Source: Bacillota bacterium
GTDB lineage: Bacteria; Bacillota; Clostridia; Lachnospirales; Lachnospiraceae
Assembly (NCBI GenBank): GCA_023437715.1
Contig: JAEZFK010000035.1
Coordinates: 73,612 to 137,611 of the forward strand
DNA: 64,000 nucleotides
Direction: 5' to 3'
The position numbers were made by a program, and so were the translations under genes. The notes below the pieces were generated by a model. It did not search any database, had not been told where the DNA came from, and was given only the letters and a program-made list of their open reading frames with translations. Shown in pieces: positions 16,781 to 25,313 of this stretch; positions within the stretch are counted from its first letter, which is position 1; each line of letters begins with the position of its first letter.

Positions 16781-17446
16781 CTATGCCCAGTTAAAATTAT
16801 CTTTCCCTGCTCCAATTTCAAAATGCCTTTTTACGATTCCCAAATCCACCTTTGAATAAAAGCCGCCTGTTGATTTTGCGGACACCTTATCTCCGGAAAG
16901 TGTAATCAGGAATTTCTGCTGGTTTACTGCGGTGGGAGCAAGCAATGCGGCTTTCATGCCGTTTGCAAACCAGTCGGGCATGCTGCCCTCTACCCTGCAA
17001 AGCTGGTTTAAGGGCTTGCTTTTATGAGCCACACCCTGTGTCCTTCCGTAGCCCAGGGATAGCACGCAGACCAGCTTTTCTCCCTTTTCAACCACACAGC
17101 GGCTTTTTCCCTTGCTGAAGGTCAGAGCCACCCAGCAGGTATTTAACCCCAGCTGCTGCGCCTTTAAGGCCACCTGCTCGCCGTAGTATCCAACCCTTTC
17201 CTCCAATGCAGAACCCTTTTTTCCTATGAGAGCCACATAGTTTTTCACATTGTTAAACTTTCCATAATGCGCCATAAGACCGCCGAAAGCGTCCGGCTCA
17301 TCTTTGACAAGCTGCATATGAAGCCCGCTTTTTGCGTTGCAGAGGATGATCTCTTCCTGAAGCTTTGAAATAACATCCGGTTCCAGCTTTTTGTCCGTAT
17401 AATCCCGCACGGAATGGCGGTTTTCTATTGCCTGCATCATGTCCAT
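16781..17446 (-). CDS. nitroreductase-family flavoprotein
   Basis: A 221-residue FMN-dependent oxidoreductase from the ATG at 17446 (AGGGGA site). The N-terminal RHSVRDYTDKKL and the central GLNTCWVALTFSKGKSR fit the nitroreductase fold, and ALLAPTAVNQQKF resembles the family's S/A-P-S-A-x-N-x-Q/Q motif for FMN contact, placed late as in the circularly arranged Tdp/nitroreductase subgroup. Physiological substrates are unknown. It is convergent with the EamA gene. Confidence 0.85.
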   Translation of the reverse strand: MDMMQAIENRHSVRDYTDKKLEPDVISKLQEEIILCNAKSGLHMQLVKDEPDAFGGLMAHYGKFNNVKNYVALIGKKGSALEERVGYYGEQVALKAQQLGLNTCWVALTFSKGKSRCVVEKGEKLVCVLSLGYGRTQGVAHKSKPLNQLCRVEGSMPDWFANGMKAALLAPTAVNQQKFLITLSGDKVSAKSTGGFYSKVDLGIVKRHFEIGAGKDNFNWA

Positions 17447-17557
17447 AAGCAATTCCCCTGATCATTAATTTTTTTGATTTTCCATCATTATATTTGGATT
17501 ATTATACCATAAATTCTGCATAATTTTGCATAATGGAGAAAAAAATAATTTTCCCTA

Positions 17558-17586
17558 TTGACATTTTAACTGCCGGCTCATATACT
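17558..17586 (+). promoter_or_regulatory. promoter of the trp operon
   Basis: TTGACA (17558-17563) and TATACT (17581-17586) are separated by 17 bases, close to the sigma-A consensus. Transcription would begin near 17593, just before the T-box leader. Confidence 0.85.
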
Positions 17587-17609
17587 GTAAAAAACAAAGC
17601 GATAAACTG

Positions 17610-17903
17610 TTGAGCAGGAGTAAGTAAGATTATTTCATCATGCACAGAGAGCTTCCGGTTGGTGAGAGGAAGCGTTGGTGTCTGATCTGAATGGACCTGC
17701 GAGGGCGGCTTGAAACCGGATTTTTCAGGGAGTAGATGCTGACGGGTTTCCTATCCGTTATCAAGGGGAGGCACATGTTGGTGTGCTAGAAAGCGGAAGA
17801 AGTATATCTTCTTCAATCAGGGTGGTACCGCGGAGCGCAAATTTAAGCTTTCCGTCCCTCTTTTCCATAGGAATGTGGATGAGGGACGGAAGGCTTTTTT
17901 ATT
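17610..17903 (+). ncRNA. T-box leader, tryptophan-specific, with terminator
   Basis: This leader senses uncharged tRNA. Stem I motifs are present (AGAGAG and GGTTGGTGAGAG near 17645-17668), the specifier codon is UGG at 17692-17694 followed by A, and the T-box sequence AGGGTGGTACCGCGG lies at 17818-17832. A terminator pairs 17845-17860 with 17881-17896 (one wobble) and ends in a T-run. The T-box strand overlaps the region that would form the antiterminator. Uncharged tRNA-Trp should therefore allow read-through into trpE. The UGG specifier agrees with the downstream operon. Confidence 0.95.
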
Positions 17904-17955
17904 GTATAGGAAAGTCCGCCCTATACGGTAAAAACCCTCCGGGGGATGCGGACTC
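17897..17955 (+). repeat. short dispersed repeat, copy 1 (after the trp terminator)
   Basis: An arm TTATTGTATAG (17899-17909) pairs with CTATACGGTAA (17921-17931) through two G-U wobbles, followed by AAACCCTCCGGGGGATGCG. A closely similar sequence with a perfect version of the same hairpin lies on the minus strand at 61650-61707, also directly after an attenuator terminator. Confidence 0.75.
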
Positions 17956-18002
17956 TTTATTATATCCCGGAAACAGACAGTAGAAGAAAGGAGCATTTCA
18001 CC

Positions 18003-19484
18003 ATGAACATTACGCCGGATTGCAAGGAAATCGAAGCGCTTGCAGCTTCCTATCCCATTATCCCGGTCTGCAGGGAAATCTTTGCAGACATTGTTACCCC
18101 CATTACCCTGCTGCGCAAAATCGCAGCCTTAAGCAGCCGCTATTACCTGCTTGAAAGTATTGAGGGCGGCGAGAACTGGGGCCGCTACTCTTTCCTGGGG
18201 TATGATCCGGTCCTTAAGGTCACCTGTAAGGACCAGGTTGTCACGGTGCACCGCTTCGAGGGCCAGGGGACCCCGGCAGAGGACCGGGTGATCCATACCG
18301 CAGAGCCCTACGATGTGCTCCGGGATATTTTAAAGGATTACCGTTCCCCGAAGCTTCCCGGACTGCCTCCATTTACCGGAGGGTTTGTAGGTTATTTTGC
18401 CTATTCCATGATCGGATATGCGGAGCCCGTTCTGTCCATCAAAAAGGGCAGCTGCAATGACTTTGATCTGATGCTTTTTGATACGGTTATCGCCTACGAT
18501 CATTTGAAGCAGAAAATCAGTCTTGTGGTCAATATGAAAACCGACCGGGTCATGGAAAACTACGGAAAGGCCTGTGCAAGGCTGGAAAGCATTGCGGCTA
18601 TGATCGGGGAAAATACTCCCTTAAAGAAATCCGCTGTCACAGGCAGACCCCAGTTTTGCTGCAATGTGACGAAAGAGGAGTTCTGCTCCATGGTGGAGCG
18701 GGCAAAGGAATACATCGTGGACGGAGACATCTTCCAGGCAGTCCTGTCCAGACAGTTTACAAGCGATTATCAGGACAGTCTTTTAAATGCCTACCGGGTC
18801 TTAAGGACTACCAATCCTTCTCCCTACATGGTATATCTGCACATGGATGACTTGGAGATCATGAGCACCTCGCCGGAAACCCTGGTCCGTTTAAAGGACG
18901 GACGGCTCACCACTTTCCCGGTGGCTGGCTCCAGGCCAAGAGGAAAGACCGCGGAGGAGGACCGGCGGCTGGAGGAGGAGCTTCTTGCCGATGAAAAGGA
19001 GCTGGCAGAGCACAACATGCTGGTGGACTTGGGAAGAAATGACCTGGGACGGATCGCAGCCTTTTCCACAGTGGAGGTCACCGGCTACAAGATGATCCAC
19101 CGCTACTCCCGGATCATGCACATCTGCTCCCAGGTGGAGGCGGACATCACCCCTGACCGGGATGCTTTCCACGCCATTGAGGCAGTGCTTCCGGCAGGCA
19201 CCCTGTCCGGGGCTCCGAAAATCCGGGCCTGTGAAATCATTGAGGAGCTGGAATCAGAGCCCAGGGGAATTTACGGAGGGGCTCTCGGATACATCGACTT
19301 TACAGGAAACATGGATACCTGCATTGCCATACGCATGGCGGTGAAAAGCCAGGGAAAGGTGTACGTCCAGGCAGGAGGCGGCATCGTGGCGGACAGCGTA
19401 CCTGAAACAGAATATGAGGAATCGGCAAACAAGGCAAAGGCCGTAATCCGGGCCATTGAAACAGCCGGGGAGGTGAATGACTGA
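18003..19484 (+). CDS. trpE: anthranilate synthase component I
   Basis: Uses chorismate and ammonia (from TrpG) to make anthranilate, the first committed step to tryptophan. The 493-residue protein from the ATG at 18003 (AAAGGAG site) has the N-terminal LLES motif of the Trp feedback site (YYLLESIEGGENWGRYSFLG) and the C-terminal chorismate-binding core: DIFQAVLSRQF, FPVAGSRPRGKT, ELAEHNMLVDLGRNDLGR, and the closing PAGTLSGAPKIRACEII. It is the first gene of the T-box-controlled operon and its stop overlaps trpG by one base. Confidence 0.98.
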   Translation: MNITPDCKEIEALAASYPIIPVCREIFADIVTPITLLRKIAALSSRYYLLESIEGGENWGRYSFLGYDPVLKVTCKDQVVTVHRFEGQGTPAEDRVIHTAEPYDVLRDILKDYRSPKLPGLPPFTGGFVGYFAYSMIGYAEPVLSIKKGSCNDFDLMLFDTVIAYDHLKQKISLVVNMKTDRVMENYGKACARLESIAAMIGENTPLKKSAVTGRPQFCCNVTKEEFCSMVERAKEYIVDGDIFQAVLSRQFTSDYQDSLLNAYRVLRTTNPSPYMVYLHMDDLEIMSTSPETLVRLKDGRLTTFPVAGSRPRGKTAEEDRRLEEELLADEKELAEHNMLVDLGRNDLGRIAAFSTVEVTGYKMIHRYSRIMHICSQVEADITPDRDAFHAIEAVLPAGTLSGAPKIRACEIIEELESEPRGIYGGALGYIDFTGNMDTCIAIRMAVKSQGKVYVQAGGGIVADSVPETEYEESANKAKAVIRAIETAGEVND

Positions 19485-20065
19485 TGATTCTCTTAATTGA
19501 TAATTACGACAGCTTTTCCTATAACCTGGTCCAGATGTTCGGAAGCATAAATCCCCATATCAGGGTCATACGAAACGATGAAATGACAACAGAGGAAATC
19601 AGGGACCTTTCTCCCAGCCACATCATCCTTTCCCCAGGTCCCGGCTATCCAAAGGATGCAGGCGTGTGCGAGGACGTGGTTCGAAAGCTTGGAAAGGATA
19701 TTCCCATTCTGGGGGTGTGCCTGGGCCATCAGGGAATCTGCGAGGTCTACGGAGCGGAGATCACCCACGCCAGAAAGCTGATGCATGGGAAGCAGAGCGT
19801 TCTCACCATTGACTCCTCTGACCCATTATTTAAGGGACTGCCGGAAAGGCTTCCGGCGGCCAGATACCACTCTCTCATCGCCGGAAAGGAATCTCTTCCT
19901 GACTGCCTGGCCGTTATCGCAGCCGACGACATGGGGGAAATCATGGCAGTTAAACATAAGGACTATCCCGTCTATGGGCTTCAGTTTCACCCGGAATCCA
20001 TTTTAACACCAGACGGAAAGACGATTCTTGAAAATTTTTTATCCATAGATTTTCCTATCCATTAA
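19484..20065 (+). CDS. trpG: anthranilate synthase component II (glutamine amidotransferase)
   Basis: Supplies ammonia from glutamine to TrpE. The 193-residue class I amidotransferase has the oxyanion loop SPGPGYP near 50-56, nucleophile Cys79 in GVCLGHQGIC, and His169/Glu171 in LQFHPES. It is not fused to trpD, unlike in enterobacteria. The start overlaps the trpE stop (TGATG). Confidence 0.97.
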   Translation: MILLIDNYDSFSYNLVQMFGSINPHIRVIRNDEMTTEEIRDLSPSHIILSPGPGYPKDAGVCEDVVRKLGKDIPILGVCLGHQGICEVYGAEITHARKLMHGKQSVLTIDSSDPLFKGLPERLPAARYHSLIAGKESLPDCLAVIAADDMGEIMAVKHKDYPVYGLQFHPESILTPDGKTILENFLSIDFPIH

Positions 20066-20089
20066 TCATTAATAAAGGAGGCAGGCAAA

Positions 20090-21109
20090 ATGATACAGCA
20101 GGCAATTCACGAGGTAATCTCAGGTCAGGATTTAAGCTTTGAAGCCGCCAAGGAGGTCATGAACGAGATCATGAGCGGGGAAACCACTCCGGCCCAGATG
20201 GCCGCGTTTTTAACCGGACTTCGGATGAAAGGGGAAACCATTGATGAAATAACGGCATGCGCCACAGTCATGCGGGAAAAGGCCTTAAAGCTGGAGCCGG
20301 ACTTTCCGGTCATCGACATTGTTGGAACCGGAGGAGACGAGGCCGGAACCTTTAACATCTCCACCACCAGCGCATTTGTGGTGGCCGCAGGCGGCGTTCC
20401 TGTGGCAAAGCACGGAAACCGCAGCGTTTCCAGCAAAAGCGGGGCCGCTGATGTGCTGGAGCATTTAGGAGTGAATTTAAATCTTACGGCAGACCAGTCA
20501 GGAAAGATTTTAACGGAAACCGGCATGTGCTTCCTCTTTGCCCAGGCCTACCACTCCTCCATGAAATATGCAGGCCCGGTCCGCAAGGAGCTGGGGATAC
20601 GGACCATTTTCAATATTCTTGGGCCTCTTTCCAATCCGGCAGGAGCCACCATGCAGCTTCTGGGCGTTTACGACAGGAAGCTGGTAGATCCCCTGGCCCA
20701 GGTCTTAAGCAACCTGGGCGTAAAGCGGGGGCTGGTAGTCTGCGGGGATGACGGACTTGACGAGGCCACCATGACAGGTCCCACCCAGGTATGTGAAATC
20801 CGTTTCGGAGAGCTGACCCGGTATGAGATCACCCCGGAGCAGTTCGGTTTCAAGCGGTGCACCCTGCCGGAGCTGGTGGGCGGAACCCCTGAGGACAACG
20901 CACAGATCACAAGGGATATTTTAAACGGAACGCTTACGGGGCCTAAGCGGGACATCGTTATCTTAAACTCTGCCTTAAGCCTGTATCTGGGAATTGATGA
21001 CTGTTCCATCGAAGACTGCCTGGAAAAGGCCTCCTACCTCATCAGTTCCGGAAAAGCCGCTGCTAAGCTGGAGGAGTTTGTAAACGCTACAAAAGAGGTG
21101 GCGTCATGA
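20090..21109 (+). CDS. trpD: anthranilate phosphoribosyltransferase
   Basis: Transfers phosphoribose from PRPP to anthranilate. The 339-residue protein has the family motifs VGTGGDEAGTFNIST near 81-95, KHGNRSVSSKSGAADVLE near 106-123 and the conserved FLFAQAYHSSMKY and RTIFNILGPLSNPA segments. AAAGGAGG precedes the start. The stop overlaps trpC by 4 bases. Confidence 0.97.
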   Translation: MIQQAIHEVISGQDLSFEAAKEVMNEIMSGETTPAQMAAFLTGLRMKGETIDEITACATVMREKALKLEPDFPVIDIVGTGGDEAGTFNISTTSAFVVAAGGVPVAKHGNRSVSSKSGAADVLEHLGVNLNLTADQSGKILTETGMCFLFAQAYHSSMKYAGPVRKELGIRTIFNILGPLSNPAGATMQLLGVYDRKLVDPLAQVLSNLGVKRGLVVCGDDGLDEATMTGPTQVCEIRFGELTRYEITPEQFGFKRCTLPELVGGTPEDNAQITRDILNGTLTGPKRDIVILNSALSLYLGIDDCSIEDCLEKASYLISSGKAAAKLEEFVNATKEVAS

Positions 21110-21906
21110 TTTTAGATACCCTGGCAGCCGCTTCTAAAAAACGGGCGGAAGCCGCAAAAGAAAAAATCTCCTTAAAGGAAATGGAAAAGCTGGCCTTTCT
21201 GGCCTGTGAGGAAACAAAGGGGAATGGACTTCCCTTTGAAAAGGCCCTCTCCTCCCCTGATATCTCCTTTATCTGTGAGGTGAAGCGGGCTTCTCCCTCC
21301 AAAGGGCTCATTGCTCCGGATTTTCCCTATACAGAGATTGCTCAGGACTATGAAAATGCCGGAGCAGGTGCAATATCCGTTCTCACAGAGCCGGAATACT
21401 TCCTGGGAAGCAATGATTATCTGACGGAAATCAGCCGGAAGGTCACTCTCCCGCTTCTCAGAAAGGATTTCACTGTAGACCCTTATCAGATTTATGAAGC
21501 TAAGGCCATAGGCGCTTCGGCTGTACTTCTCATCTGTGCCCTGCTGGACACAGAGGCCTTAAGGGATGGAATCAGGCTGTGTGACAGCCTCGGCTTAAGT
21601 GCCCTGGTAGAAGCTCATGACGAAAGGGAAATCCATTCCGCCCTTTCCGCCGGAGCCCGGATCATCGGGGTCAACAACCGGAATTTGAAAACCTTTGAGG
21701 TGGATTTTGACAATTCCATCCGGCTGAGAAATATGGTTCCTGACCAGGTGCTCTTTGTGGCGGAAAGCGGGATTCAGACAAAGGACCATTTAAGGATTTT
21801 GGCAAAAGCCGGGGTGAATGCGGTCCTCATCGGAGAAAGCCTGATGCGGTCTCCGGATAAGAAAGAGATTATAGACGGATTTAAAAGGGCGGCCCGGGGA
21901 GAGTGA
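21106..21906 (+). CDS. trpC: indole-3-glycerol phosphate synthase
   Basis: A TIM-barrel enzyme that closes the indole ring of carboxyphenylamino-deoxyribulose phosphate. The 266-residue protein has FICEVKRASPSKG with the catalytic Lys, LLRKDFTVDPYQIYEAKA with the second Lys, LVEAHDEREI, IIGVNNRNLKTFEVD and VAESGIQTKD. It is a separate gene from trpF, as is usual in Firmicutes, and is coupled to trpD by an ATGA overlap. Confidence 0.97.
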   Translation: MILDTLAAASKKRAEAAKEKISLKEMEKLAFLACEETKGNGLPFEKALSSPDISFICEVKRASPSKGLIAPDFPYTEIAQDYENAGAGAISVLTEPEYFLGSNDYLTEISRKVTLPLLRKDFTVDPYQIYEAKAIGASAVLLICALLDTEALRDGIRLCDSLGLSALVEAHDEREIHSALSAGARIIGVNNRNLKTFEVDFDNSIRLRNMVPDQVLFVAESGIQTKDHLRILAKAGVNAVLIGESLMRSPDKKEIIDGFKRAARGE

Positions 21907-21909
21907 AAA

Positions 21910-22578
21910 ATGAAGATTAAAATATGCGGTCTGACCCGCAGGGAAGATGTTCTGGCAGTCAACCAGTGGAAGCCGGATTATGCAGGGCTGGTATTCGCCC
22001 CGGGAAAGCGGCAGCTTACGGCAGAAAAAGCCCGGGAGCTGAGAGAATTGCTGCTGCCTGAGATTCCATCCGTAGGCGTTTTTGTAAACAGCCCCATGGA
22101 AAGCATCCTGTCACTGGCGGAAAATAGAACCATTGATCTCATCCAGCTTCACGGAGATGAAGATGGCGCTTACCTCCTGGAACTGAAAAAGCGCCTGTCC
22201 TCTCCCCTCCCCATTATAAAGGCCGTAAGGGTTCAAAGGACAGAGGATATGATCCGGGCGGAAGAGCTTCCCGCAGATTTCCTGCTTTTTGATACTTACA
22301 CAAAGGGACTTTACGGCGGCAGCGGAAGGACCTTTGACTGGACCATGATACCCGCCATAAAAAAGCCCTGGTTCCTGGCCGGAGGAATCGGTTTCTCAAA
22401 CATAAAGGATGCAATGAAAACAAAGGCCTTTTGCCTGGATTTAAGCAGTTCCCTGGAAACAGAGGGCAAAAAGGACCCGGAAAAAATCAAAGAAATCATA
22501 CAAACATTGAGGAGTGAAAATCTATGTCAAAAGGAAGATTCGGACAGCACGGCGGACAGTTTATCCCCGAAACGCTGA
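21910..22578 (+). CDS. trpF: phosphoribosylanthranilate isomerase
   Basis: Isomerises phosphoribosylanthranilate. The 222-residue TIM barrel begins KIKICGLTRREDVLAV with the catalytic Cys, has DYAGLVFAPGKRQL, LIQLHGDED, and the C-terminal LAGGIGFSNI and DLSSSLETEGKKD phosphate-binding region. It begins 3 bases after trpC. Its last about 18 codons overlap the start of trpB by 55 bases, so the C-terminal tail is shaped by the trpB start; most family members end near the preceding IKEIIQTLR. Confidence 0.95.
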   Translation: MKIKICGLTRREDVLAVNQWKPDYAGLVFAPGKRQLTAEKARELRELLLPEIPSVGVFVNSPMESILSLAENRTIDLIQLHGDEDGAYLLELKKRLSSPLPIIKAVRVQRTEDMIRAEELPADFLLFDTYTKGLYGGSGRTFDWTMIPAIKKPWFLAGGIGFSNIKDAMKTKAFCLDLSSSLETEGKKDPEKIKEIIQTLRSENLCQKEDSDSTADSLSPKR

Positions 22579-23708
22579 TGAACGCAGTAAATGAACTGGA
22601 AGAGGCATACGAGAAGTACAGCCATGACGAGGAGTTTTTAGCGGAGCTTTCAGACCTTAACAAGAAATATACGGGAAGACCTTCCCTGCTATACTATGCG
22701 GAACGGATGACCAAGGACTTAGGCGGCGCAAAGATCTATTTAAAGCGGGAGGATTTAAACCACACCGGCTCCCACAAGATCAACAATGCCCTGGGCCAGG
22801 TTCTTCTCGCCAAAAAGATGGGAAAAACCCGTGTCATCGCTGAAACAGGAGCCGGACAGCACGGCGTTGCAACGGCTACGGCCGCGGCTCTCATGGGAAT
22901 GGAGTGCGAGGTTTTCATGGGCAAGGAGGACACGGACCGCCAGGCCTTAAATGTATTCCGCATGGAGCTTTTAGGCACAAAGGTTCACGCCGTTACCAGC
23001 GGCACCCAGACCTTAAAGGATGCGGTCAACGAGACCATGAGGGAATGGACCAGCCGGGTGGCGGACACCCACTATGTCTTAGGTTCTGTCATGGGCCCTC
23101 ACCCATTTCCTACCATAGTCAGGGATTTCCAGAGCATCATCGGCAGGGAGGTCCGGGCACAGCTTCAGGAAGCAGAGGGAAAGCTGCCTGACGTGGTGAT
23201 CGCCTGTGTGGGCGGCGGAAGCAATGCCATGGGAATTTTCCATGAGTTTGTAAATGAGCCGTCGGTAAAGCTCATAGGCTGCGAGGCTGCCGGACACGGC
23301 ATTGAAACAGGAAAACACGCCGCAACCATTTCCACCGGCTCCCTTGGAATCTTCCACGGCATGAAATCCTATTTCTGCCAGGATGAGTACGGCCAGATCG
23401 CTCCTGTCTTCTCCATTTCCGCAGGGCTTGATTATCCGGGCATCGGGCCGGAGCACGCAGCTCTCCACGATTCAGGAAGAGCCAGCTACGTTCCCATTAC
23501 GGACCAGGAATCTGTGGAAGCCTTTGAATACCTATCCCGTCTGGAAGGAATCATTCCGGCCATAGAAAGCGCCCATGCGGTAGCCTATGCCAGAAAGATC
23601 GCTCCCACCATGGGAAAGGATGAGGTCATTGTCATCAATTTATCCGGGCGGGGCGACAAGGATGTGGCAGCCATTGCCCGTTACAAGGGGGTTGAAATCT
23701 ATGAGTAG
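22524..23708 (+). CDS. trpB: tryptophan synthase beta chain
   Basis: PLP enzyme condensing indole and serine. The 394-residue protein begins SKGRFGQHGGQFIPETLM, carries the PLP lysine Lys85 in NHTGSHKINNA, GAGQHGVATATAAAL, and the phosphate-binding GGGSNAMG near 233-240. The ribosome binding site (GAGGAG) lies inside trpF. The gene overlaps trpA by 8 bases. This is a TrpB1-type subunit that pairs with TrpA. Confidence 0.98.
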   Translation: MSKGRFGQHGGQFIPETLMNAVNELEEAYEKYSHDEEFLAELSDLNKKYTGRPSLLYYAERMTKDLGGAKIYLKREDLNHTGSHKINNALGQVLLAKKMGKTRVIAETGAGQHGVATATAAALMGMECEVFMGKEDTDRQALNVFRMELLGTKVHAVTSGTQTLKDAVNETMREWTSRVADTHYVLGSVMGPHPFPTIVRDFQSIIGREVRAQLQEAEGKLPDVVIACVGGGSNAMGIFHEFVNEPSVKLIGCEAAGHGIETGKHAATISTGSLGIFHGMKSYFCQDEYGQIAPVFSISAGLDYPGIGPEHAALHDSGRASYVPITDQESVEAFEYLSRLEGIIPAIESAHAVAYARKIAPTMGKDEVIVINLSGRGDKDVAAIARYKGVEIYE

Positions 23709-24474
23709 AATAAGCGACGTATTTTCAAAGGGAACGGCATTTATCCCGTTTATTACGGCAGGAGATCCTGACCTTGCCACCACTGAGGAGCTGGTTCCTG
23801 CCATGGCTTTAGCCGGGGCGGATTTAATCGAGCTTGGAATTCCCTTTTCTGACCCGATCGCAGAGGGAATCGTAATTCAGGAAGCCGACATGAGGGCTCT
23901 GGCCTCCGGAACCACCACGGATAAGCTTTTTGAATCCGTAAAACGGATACGAAAGAAAACCGACGTTCCGCTGGCCTTTATGACTTATATGAATCCGGTT
24001 TTCGTATACGGCAGTGAGCGGTTTATGAAAAATGCGGCGGAGTGCGGCATTGACGCTTTAATTGTGCCGGATATGCCCTTTGAGGAAAGGGAGGAGCTGC
24101 TGCCTTTCTGCCGGAAATACGGAGTTGAACTGATCTCCCTCATTGCCCCCACCTCCAAGGAGCGCATACGGGCCATTGCATCAGAATCAGACGGCTTTAT
24201 CTACTGCGTTTCTTCCATGGGCGTGACCGGAGTGAGAACGGAAATCAACACCGACATCGGGGAAATGGTTTCCCTTGTAAAGGAGGCGAAAGACATTCCC
24301 TGCGCCATCGGTTTTGGGATTTCCACGCCGGAACAGGCAAGGGAAATGAGCCAGACGGCGGACGGCGTTATTGTGGGCAGCGCCATTGTAAAAATCGCCG
24401 CAAAGTATGGAAAGGACTGCGTCGGGCCTGTCTGCGACTATGTAAGGGAAATGAAAGCGGCGATTTCCGGCTGA
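23701..24474 (+). CDS. trpA: tryptophan synthase alpha chain
   Basis: Splits indole-3-glycerol phosphate to indole and glyceraldehyde 3-phosphate, passing indole to TrpB. The 257-residue protein starts at the ATG at 23701, 8 bases before the trpB stop. Catalytic Glu44 is in LIELGIPFSDPIAEG; at the position of the classical second catalytic residue (Asp60 of Salmonella) there is Glu55, a variant I believe also occurs in related clostridia. The C-terminal phosphate-binding GFGISTPEQ and VIVGSAIVK motifs are present. Confidence 0.97.
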   Translation: MSRISDVFSKGTAFIPFITAGDPDLATTEELVPAMALAGADLIELGIPFSDPIAEGIVIQEADMRALASGTTTDKLFESVKRIRKKTDVPLAFMTYMNPVFVYGSERFMKNAAECGIDALIVPDMPFEEREELLPFCRKYGVELISLIAPTSKERIRAIASESDGFIYCVSSMGVTGVRTEINTDIGEMVSLVKEAKDIPCAIGFGISTPEQAREMSQTADGVIVGSAIVKIAAKYGKDCVGPVCDYVREMKAAISG

Positions 24475-24484
24475 TGATTGATCT

Positions 24485-24517
24485 GAGCCGCCCGGTTTTG
24501 GGCGGCTCGTTTTTTCT
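24485..24517 (+). terminator. intrinsic terminator of the trp operon
   Basis: GAGCCGCCC pairs perfectly with GGGCGGCTC around GGTTTT and is followed by GTTTTTT, 11 bases after trpA. Confidence 0.95.
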
Positions 24518-24561
24518 GGTTTGGCATTGACAATGGGGGGTAATTCCTGGCCGGAATTGAA

Positions 24562-24590
24562 TAGACTTTATATTCTGGCTGTGGTATAAT
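24562..24590 (+). promoter_or_regulatory. promoter of the coiled-coil gene
   Basis: A perfect TATAAT (24585-24590) lies 17 bases after TAGACT (24562-24567), a partial -35 match, and 50 bases before the coding start. Confidence 0.6.
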
Positions 24591-24640
24591 CCTTATACAT
24601 AATTGTGAGCGAAAACATCGTTGAGAAAAGGGGGGATATC

Positions 24641-24997
24641 ATGGCATTGACAAATGAAGATTTGCAGGCTATAGCTCAATTGCTTCAGCCTATACAGAAT
24701 GATATTACAGGACTGAAAAGCGATATTACAGGGCTGAAAAGCGATATTACAGGACTGAAAAGCGATATTGCAAGGCTGGAAAACAACATAACAGGCCTAA
24801 AGCTGCATATTGAAAATTCAACTGATAAAAACATTCAGTTACTTGCGGAAAACCACGTTGAATTAATAAAGAAATTAAATCAGGCGATTCCGGCATCTGA
24901 TAAAAATCTAGCTTATGAAGTAAAGGTCAATTACCTGATTGAAAGAGTCGCGGCTCTTGAAAAAGAAGTAGCAGATCTAAAAGGCAAAATAGCATAA
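24641..24997 (+). CDS. small coiled-coil protein with tandem heptad repeats, function unknown
   Basis: A 118-residue hydrophilic protein from the ATG at 24641 (AGGGGGG site). After a short N-terminal helix (NEDLQAIAQLLQPIQN) it has three exact heptads DITGLKS plus degenerate copies (DIARLEN, NITGLKL), then a central linker and a C-terminal coiled coil (LIERVAALEKEVADLKGKIA). The heptads have hydrophobic residues at a and d positions, so a long parallel or trimeric coiled coil is expected. Similar short proteins are common in clostridia but I know of no function. The repeat tract could vary in number between strains. Confidence 0.75.
   Translation: MALTNEDLQAIAQLLQPIQNDITGLKSDITGLKSDITGLKSDIARLENNITGLKLHIENSTDKNIQLLAENHVELIKKLNQAIPASDKNLAYEVKVNYLIERVAALEKEVADLKGKIA
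24701..24784 (+). repeat. 21-bp tandem repeat (three near-identical units plus one degenerate)
   Basis: Units begin at 24701, 24722 and 24743 (GATATTACAGGACTGAAAAG with one or no change), and a diverged fourth at 24764. Each unit is exactly one heptad, so changes in copy number preserve the frame. Confidence 0.95.
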
Positions 24998-25080
24998 TGT
25001 ATAACTGCATAACCGTATTTTACAAAGAGTGTAAGCCTGTTGAACCGTAACATTGAGTGATTAAGGTTTCGATGTTTTCC

Positions 25081-25109
25081 TTGACAAGGATAAACACAGG
25101 TGCTACACT
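25081..25109 (+). promoter_or_regulatory. promoter of the thiamine operon
   Basis: TTGACA (25081-25086) and TACACT (25104-25109) with a 17-base spacer, directly upstream of the TPP riboswitch. Confidence 0.8.
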
Positions 25110-25113
25110 AATG

Positions 25114-25261
25114 ACCACAAGAGGGAGCTCGTAAGCGGGCTGAGAGGAAGTAATCAACTTCGACCTTTATAACCTGATTTGGGTAATGCCAACGTAGGGA
25201 TTCATATGGGATGATTAAATTTATTTATCCGAGCCTATACCTGTTGGTATGGGCTCTTTTT
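25114..25261 (+). ncRNA. TPP (THI-box) riboswitch with terminator
   Basis: The conserved thiamine-pyrophosphate aptamer is recognisable: GAGGGAGC, then GGGCTGAGAGG (25137-25147), the linker, and CCTGATTTGGGTAATGCCAA-type sequence with CGTAGGGA ending near 25201. Downstream GAGCCTATACC (25231-25241) pairs with GGTATGGGCTC (25246-25256) followed by TTTTT, an intrinsic terminator. TPP binding should promote termination and shut off thiC and the following genes. Confidence 0.93.
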
Positions 25262-25313
25262 GCGTGAGCAAAACCCCTTACAATCTCTCCGTCAATCAAA
25301 AGGAGGAGCAAAG

